Source: an uncultured beta proteobacterium
GTDB taxonomy: Bacteria; Pseudomonadota; Gammaproteobacteria; Burkholderiales; Burkholderiaceae
Assembly: GCA_903875135.1 (NCBI GenBank)
Contig: CAIQUZ010000014.1
Span: 18,289-82,288, forward strand
Direction of reading: 5' to 3'
DNA length: 64,000 nt
The notes beneath the pieces were generated by a model, which saw only the letters and a program-made list of their open reading frames with translations, was not told the DNA's origin and did not search any database. Positions 1 through 11,368 of this stretch are shown here, piece after piece. Position numbers and translations under genes: made by a program. Each line of letters opens with the position of its first letter. Position 1 is the stretch's first letter.

Positions 1-41
1 ATAACGTTTGAGTGAATAAATAGAATACACAAATCTTGATA

Positions 42-214
42 TTATTTTTTACTAGGTGTGACGACGTCTACAACCGTGTCGACTGCTCCGGTAACAACGT
101 GAACCCCAGTTGAGACCACATCGGCAGTCACGGAGACTGCCGAACTAGCGACAGAAACAACAGCACATCCTGCTAGATGGGGCAACAACAACATCCATCC
201 CATAATCCGAATCA

Positions 215-215
<1 letters not shown>
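42..215 (-). CDS. 57-aa lipoprotein, NF038104-like
   Basis: Seen: a 57-aa reading frame with a lipoprotein signal; the lipobox is L-A-G-C with the acceptor Cys at residue 17. The mature part is a run of short Val/Ala/Ser/Asp/Thr repeats (VVSVAS, AVSVTAD, VVSTGVHVVTGAVDTVVDVV) ending in PSKK. This composition matches the tiny proteobacterial lipoproteins grouped as NF038104; the function is unknown. The start ATG overlaps the purA stop as TAATG, so translation is probably coupled to purA and the gene is the last of the long minus-strand operon. It is too short for many gene callers. Confidence that it is real is fairly high because of the signal peptide and the coupling. Confidence 0.75.
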
Positions 216-1564
<1,349 letters not shown>

Positions 1565-1567
1565 TCA

Positions 1568-2734
1568 TTATTTTGGAACGACTTGCCACTTCTCATCTTT
1601 AAATACCAACTGCCGATCACAAATCATTGTCGACTCATTATGTTCATGACCTGGAAAAGATTCAATCACAATTTCACCTTGGGTCCTTAACATCACAATC
1701 GCATGCTGTAAAGCTAGCGATGCCTCTGATGGTGCCATGATCGCTTTCGTCATAATATACCTCGAAGAAAGACCCGCCAAGGCTAGTAAATCGACTGAAA
1801 ACCCAGTGGCTGGACGCGACCGACCAAAAGCCTGGCCGACCTGATCATAACGCCCACCCCGAGCAATCGCCACAGGATAGTCATTCACATACGCCGCACA
1901 TAAAATACCTGTGTGATACTGAAATCCATCTAAATCAGCTAAATCAATATTAAGCTTCATCTCAATTGAAGAACTTTGCACACCAGCACAAAACCTCTCT
2001 AAATCTTGCAAGACCTGATCAACAACAGCCGATGGGGGTAAGACGTTTTTCGCTCTCGCTAAGACATCCTTCGCATCACCACTTAAATTGAGTAAGGATA
2101 GAATTGTCTCTTTTGCAACTGTGTCCCATGCCAACATTAACTGCTGTAGACCAGCACGATCCTTCGCTTGCAAGAAACGATACACCTCAGAAATGTCTTG
2201 AGCACTTAAATGCTTTTTATCCAAAATATCTTTTAGTAACCCAGCATGACTCACATCAAGGGTAACCGGTCCTAATTTTGCTAGATGTAATGACCCCATC
2301 ATCAGTTGCACAATTTCAATATCCGCTTCAATACCCTGGTGGCCATAAATTTCAGCGCCAGCTTGTAACTGTTCGCGAGAAAATATACCCGGCACAACGC
2401 GAGTTTGCACCGTCGTACCAGCATAACAAAGCCTAGCAATGTTCTTACGGTTCAGAAGATGAGCATCAATGCGAGCGACTTGAGTCGTCATATCGGCACG
2501 CAGCCCCAAGGTTCTGCCAGATAATTGATCAACAAGTTTAAATGTTTGTAAATCCATATCACTGCCAGTAGCAGTGAGCAAAGATTCAATATATTCCAAC
2601 ATGGGTGGCATGACGAGCTCGTAACCGTAGGACTTGAATAAGTCAAGAATTTCACGCCGTAGTGTTTCAACCAGATCTGACTTCCCTGGTAAAACATCGG
2701 CAATATTTTCAGGAAGTAGCCAGCGGTTTGTCAT
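1568..2734 (-). CDS. hisZ: ATP phosphoribosyltransferase regulatory subunit
   Basis: HisZ is a catalytically inactive paralogue of histidyl-tRNA synthetase that partners the short form of HisG in the first step of histidine synthesis. Seen: a 388-aa protein with the HisRS-like class II core (for example L-R-A-D-M-T near residue 77 and A-R-G-G-R-Y-D near residue 290) but without the C-terminal anticodon-binding domain that HisS has. The genuine hisS is about 7.3 kb upstream in the same gene block, so the two paralogues can be told apart directly. hisG is not in the window. The start ATG at 2734 lies 18 nt after the hflC stop. Confidence 0.93.
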   Translation of the reverse strand: MTNRWLLPENIADVLPGKSDLVETLRREILDLFKSYGYELVMPPMLEYIESLLTATGSDMDLQTFKLVDQLSGRTLGLRADMTTQVARIDAHLLNRKNIARLCYAGTTVQTRVVPGIFSREQLQAGAEIYGHQGIEADIEIVQLMMGSLHLAKLGPVTLDVSHAGLLKDILDKKHLSAQDISEVYRFLQAKDRAGLQQLMLAWDTVAKETILSLLNLSGDAKDVLARAKNVLPPSAVVDQVLQDLERFCAGVQSSSIEMKLNIDLADLDGFQYHTGILCAAYVNDYPVAIARGGRYDQVGQAFGRSRPATGFSVDLLALAGLSSRYIMTKAIMAPSEASLALQHAIVMLRTQGEIVIESFPGHEHNESTMICDRQLVFKDEKWQVVPK

Positions 2735-2752
2735 GATCTTTAAAAAAGTAAC

Positions 2753-3625
2753 TTATTTACTTTTTTTCATGAATCTAAAGAAATCACTTTCAGGTGCAAC
2801 AACCATGAGATCTTTTTTATCTTTAAAGGACGACTTATACGCCTCTAAACTTCGATAAAACTGTGCGAACTGCGCATCACGGCTAAAGGCATCATTGTAG
2901 ATTGCATTGGCTTGTGCGTCTCCCTGCCCTTTGATCTTTTGAGCATCACGATAGGCCTCCGCCAAAATGACGTCTCGTTGGCGCTCAGCATCCGCCCGAA
3001 TTTTTTCAGATTCCGCCGCACCAGTAGAGCGCAATTCATTCGCTACCCTCTTACGTTCAGCTTCCATACGACGATAGACAGAGTCGCTAATTTCGGCGAG
3101 CAAGTCAACACGCTTTAAACGGACATCAACGATTTCAATACCAATGTCTGCAGAGTCGTCTGCAACCTTCTTCTGAATCCCTTGCATCACTTGCTCACGC
3201 TGCTCAGAAATTAACTCTCGAACCGTGCGCTTTGTAAACTCTTCGTTCAGAGCCGACTTAACCAATTGAGACAAACGGTCTTGCGCCAAACGTTCATCAC
3301 CTTTAAAACTGATAAAAAATTTGCGCGCATCCACAATCCGCCACTTCACGAAGGAGTCCACCAAAAGATTTTTCTTTTCAGAAGTAATAAACCGCTCTGC
3401 TTCGGGATTGTCAATCGTCATGATGCGACGATCAAAAAATTGCACATTTTGCAATGGAGATGGCAGCTTGATATTTAATCCAGGCTCAACAATGACCCGT
3501 TTAATTTCACCGAAAGCAAAAACAACAGCATACTTTCGTTGATCAACTAAAAATAAGGTCGAAGATAGTAGGTAAAACAAAGCTAGAAGAATAGCAAGGA
3601 TGGGGAGGAGTCGTTGGTTCATCAT
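2753..3625 (-). CDS. hflC: HflC, modulator of FtsH protease
   Basis: Inner-membrane SPFH/band-7 protein that forms the large HflK-HflC cage around the FtsH protease and modulates its activity. Seen: one N-terminal TM segment (about residues 7-25), then the SPFH domain beginning V-D-Q-R-K-Y-A-V-V-F-A-F-G, an Ala/Glu/Arg-rich coiled coil (about residues 180-245), and a C-terminal Tyr-Phe-rich segment. Length is 290 aa, normal. It begins 5 nt after hflK, so the pair is co-translated. The start is one of two adjacent ATG codons; the first is used here. Confidence 0.95.
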   Translation of the reverse strand: MMNQRLLPILAILLALFYLLSSTLFLVDQRKYAVVFAFGEIKRVIVEPGLNIKLPSPLQNVQFFDRRIMTIDNPEAERFITSEKKNLLVDSFVKWRIVDARKFFISFKGDERLAQDRLSQLVKSALNEEFTKRTVRELISEQREQVMQGIQKKVADDSADIGIEIVDVRLKRVDLLAEISDSVYRRMEAERKRVANELRSTGAAESEKIRADAERQRDVILAEAYRDAQKIKGQGDAQANAIYNDAFSRDAQFAQFYRSLEAYKSSFKDKKDLMVVAPESDFFRFMKKSK

Positions 3626-3630
3626 ATTCT

Positions 3631-5190
3631 CTAGCGCTGTTCCCTGTCACGACTTCTAAAAGTTTCTCTCTTATCATTTGAAGGAACTGTTGGAGAATTC
3701 AAAGTGCCATTCCCAGAGTTAATCCCTAAATTAGATGATGGATTCAAAGGAACAGTAACAGAGCCACTCGGTGGTTGTGCCGATGAATTTCCGGGGTTCG
3801 TATAATTAGCGCCCTGTCCACCCTCTACAGTACTTGTCGTCTGTTGTATTAATTTATCGAGCGGTAGGTATAACATTTGGTTACCGTTATGCGTGTCCAC
3901 ATACACTTTAGTCACATTATTAAATACTTGTTGCATCATGTCGATGTACATGCGGTCACGAGTGACCTGCGGTGCTTTGGAGTACTCACTATAAATTTGT
4001 TTAAAACGCGATGCATCACCTTCAGCTGTAGCAACTACCTTCGCTTTATAGCCCTGCGCTTCTTCTATTAGGCGAGCAGCTGCTCCTTTAGCTCTTGGAA
4101 TAACATCGTTGGCATAAGCTTGTCCTTCATTCTTTTGTCGCTCTTGATCTTGCCCTGCTTTCACCGCATCATCAAAGGCGGCCTGAACCTGCTCAGGAGG
4201 CTGAACGTTTTGTACGTTAACACTCGTGATATAGATACCCGTTTTATAGTTATCTAAGATCTTTTGTATCGAAGCAGCAAGTTCAATACCCACCCGCTCA
4301 CGACCTTCGTACAAAACATCATCCATCTTACTTTTACCAACAATTTCTCTCACGGCAGTCTCTGCCGCTTGAATAACCGCGCCATCAGGATCACGATTAT
4401 TAAATAAATATTCTGTTGGTTCTTTTAAACGATATTGAACTGCAAATTTCACATCAATAATATTTTCATCTTCAGTGAGCATCGATGAATCTTTTAAGTT
4501 TGTCGCCTGAATCACAAAAGAACGACCAATTTCTACCGACCTAACGTTAGAGACATTCACAATCTCATGCGTTTGGATTGGATAAGGTAAGCGCCAATTA
4601 ATACCAGGACGGGTCGTAAATTTATATTTACCGAATTGCAAAACGATTCCAGCTTGACCCTCTTGAACAATAAAAATGCCACTAAAAAGCCAAATTACAA
4701 AAATACCCAACAGGATGATTCCAAGCCCCATATTCGGCAAGCCAAAACCACTTTTTTTACCCGTACCACCTGAACCACCATTATTCATATTTCTTTTTAA
4801 CCAGTCTTGGGCCATAGCACCAATATCTGTCGGCTTTTTATCATTACCACTCATATTTGCCGACGGACGATCATTGGACTCTGCGGGAGAAGCATTACGC
4901 GGCGGCGTATTGCTCGATGGATCTTTAGCATTTCCACCAAATAAACCACCTAAGCGACGATTAAAGTCTTTCCATAATTCATCTAAATCAGGGGGGCCAT
5001 CCTCGGCAGCAGGACGCTTTGGCTCCGGGTTAGGCTTAGTTTCCTTACCCGGATCTTGAGGTGGTTGCCCCTCTTGGCTCAATGTGGGACGGTGTACCCA
5101 ATCATAAATAGCCCATAGGACGCGATTCTTAGAAACCGTCAATTTGGTACGAATTGGTTGAATTACTTGATCAATCACAAACACTTTCAA
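3631..5190 (-). CDS. hflK: HflK, modulator of FtsH protease
   Basis: Partner of HflC in the inner-membrane complex that surrounds FtsH. Seen: a Pro/Asn/Gly-rich cytoplasmic N-terminus containing the conserved D-E-L-W-K-D-F-N-R-R-L stretch, one TM segment (about residues 152-172), the SPFH domain, a coiled coil, and a Gly/Ser/Asn/Pro-rich C-terminal tail. There is no ATG anywhere in the first 100 codons, so a non-ATG start is required. TTG at 5190 has GGGGA 8 nt upstream; GTG at 5184 is the alternative. The roughly 45 residues before the conserved stretch look unlike the usual HflK N-terminus. The gene follows the hflX stop by one nucleotide. Confidence 0.93.
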   Translation of the reverse strand: MKVFVIDQVIQPIRTKLTVSKNRVLWAIYDWVHRPTLSQEGQPPQDPGKETKPNPEPKRPAAEDGPPDLDELWKDFNRRLGGLFGGNAKDPSSNTPPRNASPAESNDRPSANMSGNDKKPTDIGAMAQDWLKRNMNNGGSGGTGKKSGFGLPNMGLGIILLGIFVIWLFSGIFIVQEGQAGIVLQFGKYKFTTRPGINWRLPYPIQTHEIVNVSNVRSVEIGRSFVIQATNLKDSSMLTEDENIIDVKFAVQYRLKEPTEYLFNNRDPDGAVIQAAETAVREIVGKSKMDDVLYEGRERVGIELAASIQKILDNYKTGIYITSVNVQNVQPPEQVQAAFDDAVKAGQDQERQKNEGQAYANDVIPRAKGAAARLIEEAQGYKAKVVATAEGDASRFKQIYSEYSKAPQVTRDRMYIDMMQQVFNNVTKVYVDTHNGNQMLYLPLDKLIQQTTSTVEGGQGANYTNPGNSSAQPPSGSVTVPLNPSSNLGINSGNGTLNSPTVPSNDKRETFRSRDREQR

Positions 5191-5191
5191 T

Positions 5192-6448
5192 TCAAATATC
5201 CCCAGGGATATAGCCTAAATTTATATTTTTTAATCCATCAATATTGTCAGAACTCGGAGGACGATCTCCAATGATTTTTACAATATCTACATTATTTCTC
5301 TTATCTTGCTTTATTTTATCAGTGTATTGAGCAATATTGGTTAAGACCTCTCTGAGGAGTGGCAGTCCCGCGCCATTTTGCGCCGATAAGTAAATTTTAG
5401 AAACAGATCCATCTTTTTCATAACGGATCTCAGGGCCTCTTCCTACGTACTCTGGCAACTGATCAATCTTGTTCATAATCAGGATTACCGGAATATGCTG
5501 AGCCCCAATTTCTTCTAAAACCTTTTCCACCTCATGGATTTGCTCATCCCTAACAGGACTTGCCGCATCTACCACATGCAGCAATAAATCAGCATGAATG
5601 GTTTCATCTAAGGTAGCTTGAAAAGCCTCCACCAATTGATGGGGTAACTCACGAATAAACCCCACCGTATCAGAAATCACGGCATTACCAAATTCAGGTA
5701 AATAAATCCGCCGTGTCGTGGTATCTAAGGTGGCAAATAACTGATCAGCAGCAAAAGTTCCAGCTTTGGTCAGTGCATTAAATAAAGTGGATTTACCCGC
5801 ATTGGTGTAACCCACCAACGATACAGAAAATACCTCTCGCTTCACCCGCGAGCGACGTTGATTGGTTTGTTGCTTTTGTAACTTAGCCAAATCCGTTTGT
5901 AATCGCTTGGACTTGTTCTCGAGCATTCTTCGGTCAAGCTCCATCTGGGTTTCTCCAGGTCCACCGCGCAAGCCAATACCACCCTTCTGACGCTCTAAGT
6001 GACTCCAAGCTCGGACTAGCCGAGACAACCGATAGCGAACATTCGCTAACTCTACTTGAACTTGACCAATATGACTTTTTGCGCGTTGCGCAAAAATATC
6101 TAAGATCAGGCCTGTTCGGTCGATCACATGATGACCTAAAGCACGCTCTAAATTTCTCTGCTGTGCCGGACTTAAAGGATGATTGAAAATAGCCACTTCG
6201 GCATTTTTTTCATCCATCAATGCCTTAATCTCCGTCACCTTACCACTACCGATAAATAAGGCAGGATCAGGCTTAGCTCGTTTGGTTAAGACTTGTTCAA
6301 TGGGGAATGAGCCAGCCGCCTGAGTTAGCAAATGTAACTCTGACATACTTTCATCAAAATTCGACTGACCCGAATCTACGCCAATCAGAACGGCGCGTAT
6401 TTCATCAGAAAAAGTACTTTGATTAACTTGTTGGATCCTCGTCAACAC
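5192..6448 (-). CDS. hflX: Ribosome-associated GTPase HflX
   Basis: Cytosolic GTPase of the Obg-HflX superfamily that binds the 50S subunit and helps rescue or split stalled ribosomes. Seen: the HflX N-domain ending in [13 protein letters not shown], a coiled coil, then the G domain with G-Y-T-N-A-G-K-S-T (G1), D-T-V-G (G3) and N-K-I-D (G4). No ATG lies between the hfq coding end and the conserved N-domain, so I place the start at GTG 6448 (TTG at 6445 is the alternative), giving about 418 aa and a 26-bp overlap with hfq. The frame stays open further upstream inside hfq, but that part has no HflX character. Confidence 0.88.
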   Translation of the reverse strand: MLTRIQQVNQSTFSDEIRAVLIGVDSGQSNFDESMSELHLLTQAAGSFPIEQVLTKRAKPDPALFIGSGKVTEIKALMDEKNAEVAIFNHPLSPAQQRNLERALGHHVIDRTGLILDIFAQRAKSHIGQVQVELANVRYRLSRLVRAWSHLERQKGGIGLRGGPGETQMELDRRMLENKSKRLQTDLAKLQKQQTNQRRSRVKREVFSVSLVGYTNAGKSTLFNALTKAGTFAADQLFATLDTTTRRIYLPEFGNAVISDTVGFIRELPHQLVEAFQATLDETIHADLLLHVVDAASPVRDEQIHEVEKVLEEIGAQHIPVILIMNKIDQLPEYVGRGPEIRYEKDGSVSKIYLSAQNGAGLPLLREVLTNIAQYTDKIKQDKRNNVDIVKIIGDRPPSSDNIDGLKNINLGYIPGDI

Positions 6449-6665
6449 GGAAGGTGACTGCTTTGGCAGGTACGATCGTTGAAATCGCGTGCTTGTAGAC
6501 CATTTGCGTGACAGTATTACGTAACAAAACAACATATTGATCAAATGAATCAATATTGCCCTGTAATTTAATACCATTCACCAAATAAATCGAAACGGGA
6601 ATGTGCTCTTTTCGAAGCGCATTCAGAAACGGATCTTGTAGGAGTTGACCTTTGTTGCTATTCAT
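6423..6665 (-). CDS. hfq: RNA chaperone Hfq
   Basis: Hexameric Sm-like protein that pairs small RNAs with mRNAs. Seen: an 80-aa protein starting with the typical [14 protein letters not shown] stretch, Sm1 motif around V-N-G-I-K-L-Q-G, and the Sm2 motif V-Y-K-H-A that builds the proximal RNA-binding pocket. It lies upstream of hflX and downstream of der, the standard proteobacterial order. The 3' end overlaps hflX by 26 bp. The 114-bp gap between der and hfq is AT-rich and is the likely site of an internal promoter, though no clear -35/-10 pair was found. Confidence 0.97.
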   Translation of the reverse strand: MNSNKGQLLQDPFLNALRKEHIPVSIYLVNGIKLQGNIDSFDQYVVLLRNTVTQMVYKHAISTIVPAKAVTFRVDEDPTS

Positions 6666-6779
6666 AATGCCCTTTTTGTTTTTTTTGTTGGATCTTTAAC
6701 TATTCTATGATGACTCAGTTTACTTTTCCAATGCTAGAAAATGAAACTTTCATTACATAAGCATTAATATATCGCATTT

Positions 6780-8138
6780 TTATCTTTTGTGAGCAGACAT
6801 TCCCTGTTCTAAAAAAGGGTTTTTGGTCGTTCTAAACTCAATTCTCAGGGGAGTTCCTCTTAACTTAAACTCTTCCCTAAAACGCCCCTCTAGATACCGC
6901 TTGTAGCTATCTGTCACACCTTCTAGGCCATTTCCATGAATAATGACAATCGGTGGATTCGAGCCACCTTGGTGAGCATAACGTAACTTTGGTCTAAATC
7001 GACCAACACGTTTAGGTTGTTGAAATTCAATCGCATCTGCCAAAATCCTCGTCAAACGTGGCGTCGGTAACTTCGTCATCGCCGCAGCAAATGCCAAATC
7101 TACATCTTTGAACAATTCTTTTAACCCAAATCCTTTGATAGCAGAAATGGTGTGTACATTGGCAAAATCTAAAAACCGTAGTTTTCTAGCTATGTCATTG
7201 CGAGAAGTCTCTTTTTGATGAGCATCTAAACCATCCCATTTATTGACAGCCACAACAACCGCCCGACCGGCCTCAACAATAAAACCAGCAATATGAGCAT
7301 CTTGCTCTGAAATATCTTGCTGAGCATCTAACATCAGAATGACAACATTGCAATCCGCAATCGCTTGCAATGTCTTCACAACAGAGAATTTTTCAATTGC
7401 CTCAAAAATTTTGCCACGTTTGCGCAAACCCGCAGTATCAATGAGGGTATACGGTTTACTGCCCCGCATAAAAGGAACTTCAATAGCGTCACGTGTTGTG
7501 CCAGGCAGATCAAAAGCGATAACTCGCTCCTCACCCAACAAGGTATTAATTAAGGTAGATTTTCCGACGTTTGGTCGACCTACAACGGCAATACGAACCG
7601 AGCGATCTTGATCTTGAAGAGAATCATCTTCATCGGGTTCAGGGATTCCTAAAGCATCTAAAGCCTCGTCAACGACATCTCGAACACCATCTCCATGTGC
7701 CGAGGAAATCGGATAAGGCTCACCTAAACCTAGTTCATAAAATTCCGCAGAAACTCCCGCACGGGTCATTCCTTCCGATTTATTAACCGCCAAAACAACC
7801 GGCCGTCCCGTTTTTCTTAAAAAATCAGCAATAACTCGGTCTTGTGGAGCCATGCCTAATCGTCCATCAACTAAAAATATGACAATGTCTGCTTCCACCA
7901 CCGCTTGTTTTGTTTGTTTGGCCATTTCCGCCAATATCCCTGTCTTGGCTATCGGCTCAAATCCTCCTGTATCAATACAGATGAACTCTCTTTCACCAAG
8001 GCGACCATTACCATAGTGGCGATCACGTGTTAATCCTGAAAAATCGGCAACTAATGCATCACGAGATCTAGTGAGTCGATTAAACAGTGTAGACTTCCCA
8101 ACATTTGGCCGTCCTACGATGGCAATGACTGGTTTCAT
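6780..8138 (-). CDS. der: Ribosome biogenesis GTPase Der (EngA)
   Basis: Essential double GTPase needed for 50S subunit assembly. Seen: two G domains in tandem, each with a [10 protein letters not shown]-loop (residues 8-16 and about 187-195), the matching D-T-G-G and D-T-A-G motifs and N-K-x-E/D motifs, and a C-terminal KH-like domain ending in basic residues. Length 452 aa is normal. Its ATG overlaps the bamB stop as ATGA, so the two genes are translationally coupled. Confidence 0.97.
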   Translation of the reverse strand: MKPVIAIVGRPNVGKSTLFNRLTRSRDALVADFSGLTRDRHYGNGRLGEREFICIDTGGFEPIAKTGILAEMAKQTKQAVVEADIVIFLVDGRLGMAPQDRVIADFLRKTGRPVVLAVNKSEGMTRAGVSAEFYELGLGEPYPISSAHGDGVRDVVDEALDALGIPEPDEDDSLQDQDRSVRIAVVGRPNVGKSTLINTLLGEERVIAFDLPGTTRDAIEVPFMRGSKPYTLIDTAGLRKRGKIFEAIEKFSVVKTLQAIADCNVVILMLDAQQDISEQDAHIAGFIVEAGRAVVVAVNKWDGLDAHQKETSRNDIARKLRFLDFANVHTISAIKGFGLKELFKDVDLAFAAAMTKLPTPRLTRILADAIEFQQPKRVGRFRPKLRYAHQGGSNPPIVIIHGNGLEGVTDSYKRYLEGRFREEFKLRGTPLRIEFRTTKNPFLEQGMSAHKR

Positions 8139-9289
8139 TGGATCCTATATGCCGCCAATGTGCCGCCCTTGGTTTGCACAATCACAGAACTTTGTGTAGC
8201 AATTGGACCAGCTGTGATACCTGAACTATCCACTCTCACGCGACCCAGCTCATCACCCTTGTCTTGCGAGAACAAGTGTAAATAACCCTGTGAATCTCCT
8301 GCCAAAATATATTTCCCAACAGCTAAAGGCTCTCCAACATCGCGCCAAACAAGTTTTTCATTTCGCCATAACTCATCGCCTCGTATCGCATCAAAAGCGA
8401 CCACATACGATTTGTCGTTCACAACAAAAACAGCGTCAGGTGATTGTGTTGTTCCAGAAAAGCTCGAGAAATCTTTAGACCATGACATTTTTGCTGTCTT
8501 AATGTCCCCACAGCCGACTTTTCCCTGGTAAGAAACAGCACACATTCTAGTACCCATTAAGGTTGGCTTAGCAGCAATATCACTCAGTCGCTCAATCTCC
8601 GAAGTCCCTTTTGGTGGAGCCAATAGAGATTCCCAAATCGTACTTCCATTCGCTAAATTAATTAAACCAAATTGACCTGAACTAAACCCAGTAAAGATCA
8701 CTTCATTATTAATTGCCGCCATACTGTAACTTGTTCTTAACGAAAGTAATGATGGTGTCTTCGGAGTGACCCAACGACGTTTACCCGTCTGAGCATCAAT
8801 CGCAATAAATCGATTATCTATGGTCCGAACGACCACTAATCCCGCCACAACCAAGGGTTCGGTGAGGATTTCAGTGCCGACACTACTTTCCCATTTTTTG
8901 GCACCCGTCAGGGCATCTAAAGCATACACCTCACCTTTGATACTACCAACAGCGACCACACTGCCATCCGTTCCTGGCCCTGTAGAAACTGTTTTTGGCA
9001 TCGTCACATTCCATATGACCTTACCCGTGGTGGCATTGATCTTGTAAACATCACCGCCTTCTGACGATGCATACACATCATCACCATTTAAAATGGGTTT
9101 AAAAGAATAACTAAGCGCCTTACCTAAGTTAACAGACCACACACGCTCGATATTGATCGGGTTCGAAATCGGCGTTAAGTCAGCCGCCGACCTTCTTTTA
9201 GTTCCCGAACAGCCCTGTAATGTCATGATGCCAATCAAGGCCATCAACAAGAAGCCTTTATGTATTTTCAGAAATCGCCGTTGCTTCAT
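8135..9289 (-). CDS. bamB: Outer membrane assembly lipoprotein BamB
   Basis: Lipoprotein of the BAM complex that scaffolds beta-barrel insertion at the outer membrane. Seen: a lipoprotein signal with L-Q-G-C (Cys near residue 27), then repeated PQQ-type beta-propeller blades with A-x-D-A-x-T-G-x-x-x-W motifs (for example [11 protein letters not shown] and [11 protein letters not shown]). Length 384 aa fits the family. Position between the YfgM-like gene and der is the conserved arrangement; the stop overlaps the der start and its own start abuts the upstream gene. Confidence 0.95.
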   Translation of the reverse strand: MKQRRFLKIHKGFLLMALIGIMTLQGCSGTKRRSAADLTPISNPINIERVWSVNLGKALSYSFKPILNGDDVYASSEGGDVYKINATTGKVIWNVTMPKTVSTGPGTDGSVVAVGSIKGEVYALDALTGAKKWESSVGTEILTEPLVVAGLVVVRTIDNRFIAIDAQTGKRRWVTPKTPSLLSLRTSYSMAAINNEVIFTGFSSGQFGLINLANGSTIWESLLAPPKGTSEIERLSDIAAKPTLMGTRMCAVSYQGKVGCGDIKTAKMSWSKDFSSFSGTTQSPDAVFVVNDKSYVVAFDAIRGDELWRNEKLVWRDVGEPLAVGKYILAGDSQGYLHLFSQDKGDELGRVRVDSSGITAGPIATQSSVIVQTKGGTLAAYRIQ

Positions 9290-10002
9290 TAAAAACCACC
9301 TAAACTTTCAATTTTAACTTTGAGTAAACGCTGATCTGGAGCAGGATTTTGTTGTTGTAACTTTTTCAGCATCGGATCAATATCCTTCGAACCTGTTGCT
9401 TTTAATCGCTCTTCACTTAACGTGTTCCATGCTTGCAGGTAAGACTTTTTGGCCTCCTCTGTTTTATCTTGCGCCCAAAACCAATCTCCACGACGTTCCA
9501 TTTGCAACGCAACAAATCCAACCGCAATCGATTCACTCAATAACCGATCCGCCTTTGCTAAACTTTCAGGTGTTTTTTGATCCATCAAGATGGTTACTAA
9601 GCGCATCTTGGCGATGGCTTGAAAACTGTCACTCTTTGCATGAGCCACCACCCATTCTAGCTGTTGTAAAGCGTTATCTTTATCAGCAACTGTATAGGCC
9701 AAATTGGAAGCCATCAGACCTGCCATTGCGGCATAAGCTGTTTTGGGATATTGATCTTGAATGTTTTTTGATTTAGCCAACACCTCTGGTAAATTGTTTT
9801 TTTGTAAATCTTCTATCAACTGCTCATAAACAAGTTCAGCTTTGAGCGACTGATTTGATTGATACCAGCTATAGGTCCAATAAAACCCAAACCCAATAAT
9901 GGCAATCACTATCCCAATAAAAATCCAACGACCATAATCTTGCCAAAAGGCTTTTAAATTCGCTACCTGTTCTTGTTCTTCTAAATCTAATTCCATGACC
10001 AT
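9289..10002 (-). CDS. YfgM-like TPR membrane protein
   Basis: Single-pass inner-membrane protein with a periplasmic tetratricopeptide-like domain. In enterobacteria YfgM works with PpiD at the Sec translocon and lies in the same hisS-yfgM-bamB-der order. Seen: an acidic N-terminus followed by K-A-F-W-Q-D-Y-G-R-W, one TM segment (about residues 26-45), and an all-helical TPR_21-type domain. Length 237 aa. A second in-frame ATG two codons downstream (9996) is an alternative start. Its last base coincides with the bamB start codon region, so it is part of the same operon. Confidence 0.88.
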   Translation of the reverse strand: MVMELDLEEQEQVANLKAFWQDYGRWIFIGIVIAIIGFGFYWTYSWYQSNQSLKAELVYEQLIEDLQKNNLPEVLAKSKNIQDQYPKTAYAAMAGLMASNLAYTVADKDNALQQLEWVVAHAKSDSFQAIAKMRLVTILMDQKTPESLAKADRLLSESIAVGFVALQMERRGDWFWAQDKTEEAKKSYLQAWNTLSEERLKATGSKDIDPMLKKLQQQNPAPDQRLLKVKIESLGGF

Positions 10003-10016
10003 TCTTTCTTTATTTT

Positions 10017-11360
10017 TTATCGTTCATCTGAACCACTAACAAGCCGCTCAATCACCTGATCAAAAACCATGTCAAAAGATACTGTACTTTGTGCGCCAGT
10101 GCCTCGCAAATCTTTAATTTGTGCCTGCTTTTGCACCAACTCATCTTCACCAATAATAACTGCATACAAAGCCCCACTTGCATCCGCTTTTTTCATTTGC
10201 GATTTAAAACTCGGCACAAGCCCATCTGGACTAGCATGCACAAGGACATCAACCCCTGCCGATCGAAGTTGTTCCGCAAGAACAAAGCTTGGCTCCAAAG
10301 TCTGTCCACCGGCATGCACCATGTAAACATCACAAACAGCTGGTTCATCACCCCCAAGCCCCTGCTCTTTCATGAGTTCAATAACACGTTCAATGCCCAT
10401 GGCCCAGCCACAAGCAGGTGTGGCTTTACCACCCATTCTTTCGATTAATGGATCATACCGACCGCCACCGGCAACGGTTCCTTGTGACCCTAACTGATCT
10501 GTCACCCACTCAAACACTGTGAAGTTGTAATAATCTAAACCGCGAACTAATCTTGGATTAATCCTAAATGGTAAATTATTCGCTTTTAGCAAAAACTGCA
10601 CCATCTCAAAGTGATCTAAAGACTCTTTACCTAAGTAATCAATTAATTTAGGGGCTGCGGTGACGAGATCTTGCATCATCGGATTTTTGGTATCGAGTAT
10701 GCGTAGAGGGTTTGTCAGCAAACGGCGCTTTGAGTCTTCATCTAATGCAGCTTGATGACTTTCAAAATACGTTACTAGTGCAGCACGGTGTAATTTTCTT
10801 TCTTGCTCGTTACCTAAAGAATTTAACTCTAAGCGTAAGCCCTGTAAACCCAGATCATCCCAAAGACGCGCACACATCAAGATGATCTCAGCATCAACAT
10901 CCGGACCGGCAAATCCCAAGGCTTCTACTCCAAATTGATGGAACTGACGATATCTACCTCGTTGGGGGCGCTCATGGCGAAACATCGGTCCAATGTAAAA
11001 AAGACGTTTTGGACCTTCATACAATAAATTTTGTTCAATCACCGCCCTAACTACTGCTGCAGTCCCCTCAGGTCGCAATGTCAACTGCTCACCATTGAGA
11101 CGATCTTCAAAGGAATACATTTCTTTTTCAACAATATCAGTCACCTCACCGATACCCCTTTGAAAGACTTCGGTATGCTCCACAATGGGAGTTCGAATGT
11201 TTTGGTAGCCATACGACTTTGCCAAACTCAGAACGGTGCGCTCAACAAACTCCCAGCGATAAGCATCTTGAGGTAAAAGGTCATTCATACCTTTTACTCC
11301 AGCAAGCTTAAGAACTTTTGAAGAAGCTGTTTTTTTAGAAGATGGGTTGGTTTCTGACAT
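10017..11360 (-). CDS. hisS: Histidyl-tRNA synthetase
   Basis: Class II aminoacyl-tRNA synthetase that charges tRNA-His in the cytosol. Seen: [10 protein letters not shown] near the N-terminus, class II motif 2 around [15 protein letters not shown], the histidine-binding R-G-L-D-Y-Y-N-F-T segment, a motif 3 region with M-G-I-E-R, and a C-terminal anticodon-binding domain. Length 447 aa. The full-length anticodon domain distinguishes it from hisZ in the same block. It follows ispG by 8 nt. Confidence 0.97.
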   Translation of the reverse strand: MSETNPSSKKTASSKVLKLAGVKGMNDLLPQDAYRWEFVERTVLSLAKSYGYQNIRTPIVEHTEVFQRGIGEVTDIVEKEMYSFEDRLNGEQLTLRPEGTAAVVRAVIEQNLLYEGPKRLFYIGPMFRHERPQRGRYRQFHQFGVEALGFAGPDVDAEIILMCARLWDDLGLQGLRLELNSLGNEQERKLHRAALVTYFESHQAALDEDSKRRLLTNPLRILDTKNPMMQDLVTAAPKLIDYLGKESLDHFEMVQFLLKANNLPFRINPRLVRGLDYYNFTVFEWVTDQLGSQGTVAGGGRYDPLIERMGGKATPACGWAMGIERVIELMKEQGLGGDEPAVCDVYMVHAGGQTLEPSFVLAEQLRSAGVDVLVHASPDGLVPSFKSQMKKADASGALYAVIIGEDELVQKQAQIKDLRGTGAQSTVSFDMVFDQVIERLVSGSDER

Positions 11361-11368
11361 GCCGTTCG

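Noticed and set aside
4676..5059. 127-codon Pro/Ser-rich plus-strand frame opposite hflK
   Set aside because: Antisense to the Gly/Pro-rich hflK N-terminus; composition is a mirror of that region.
7339..7786. Several plus-strand frames opposite der
   Set aside because: They are antisense shadows of a conserved essential gene and show no domain or ribosome site.
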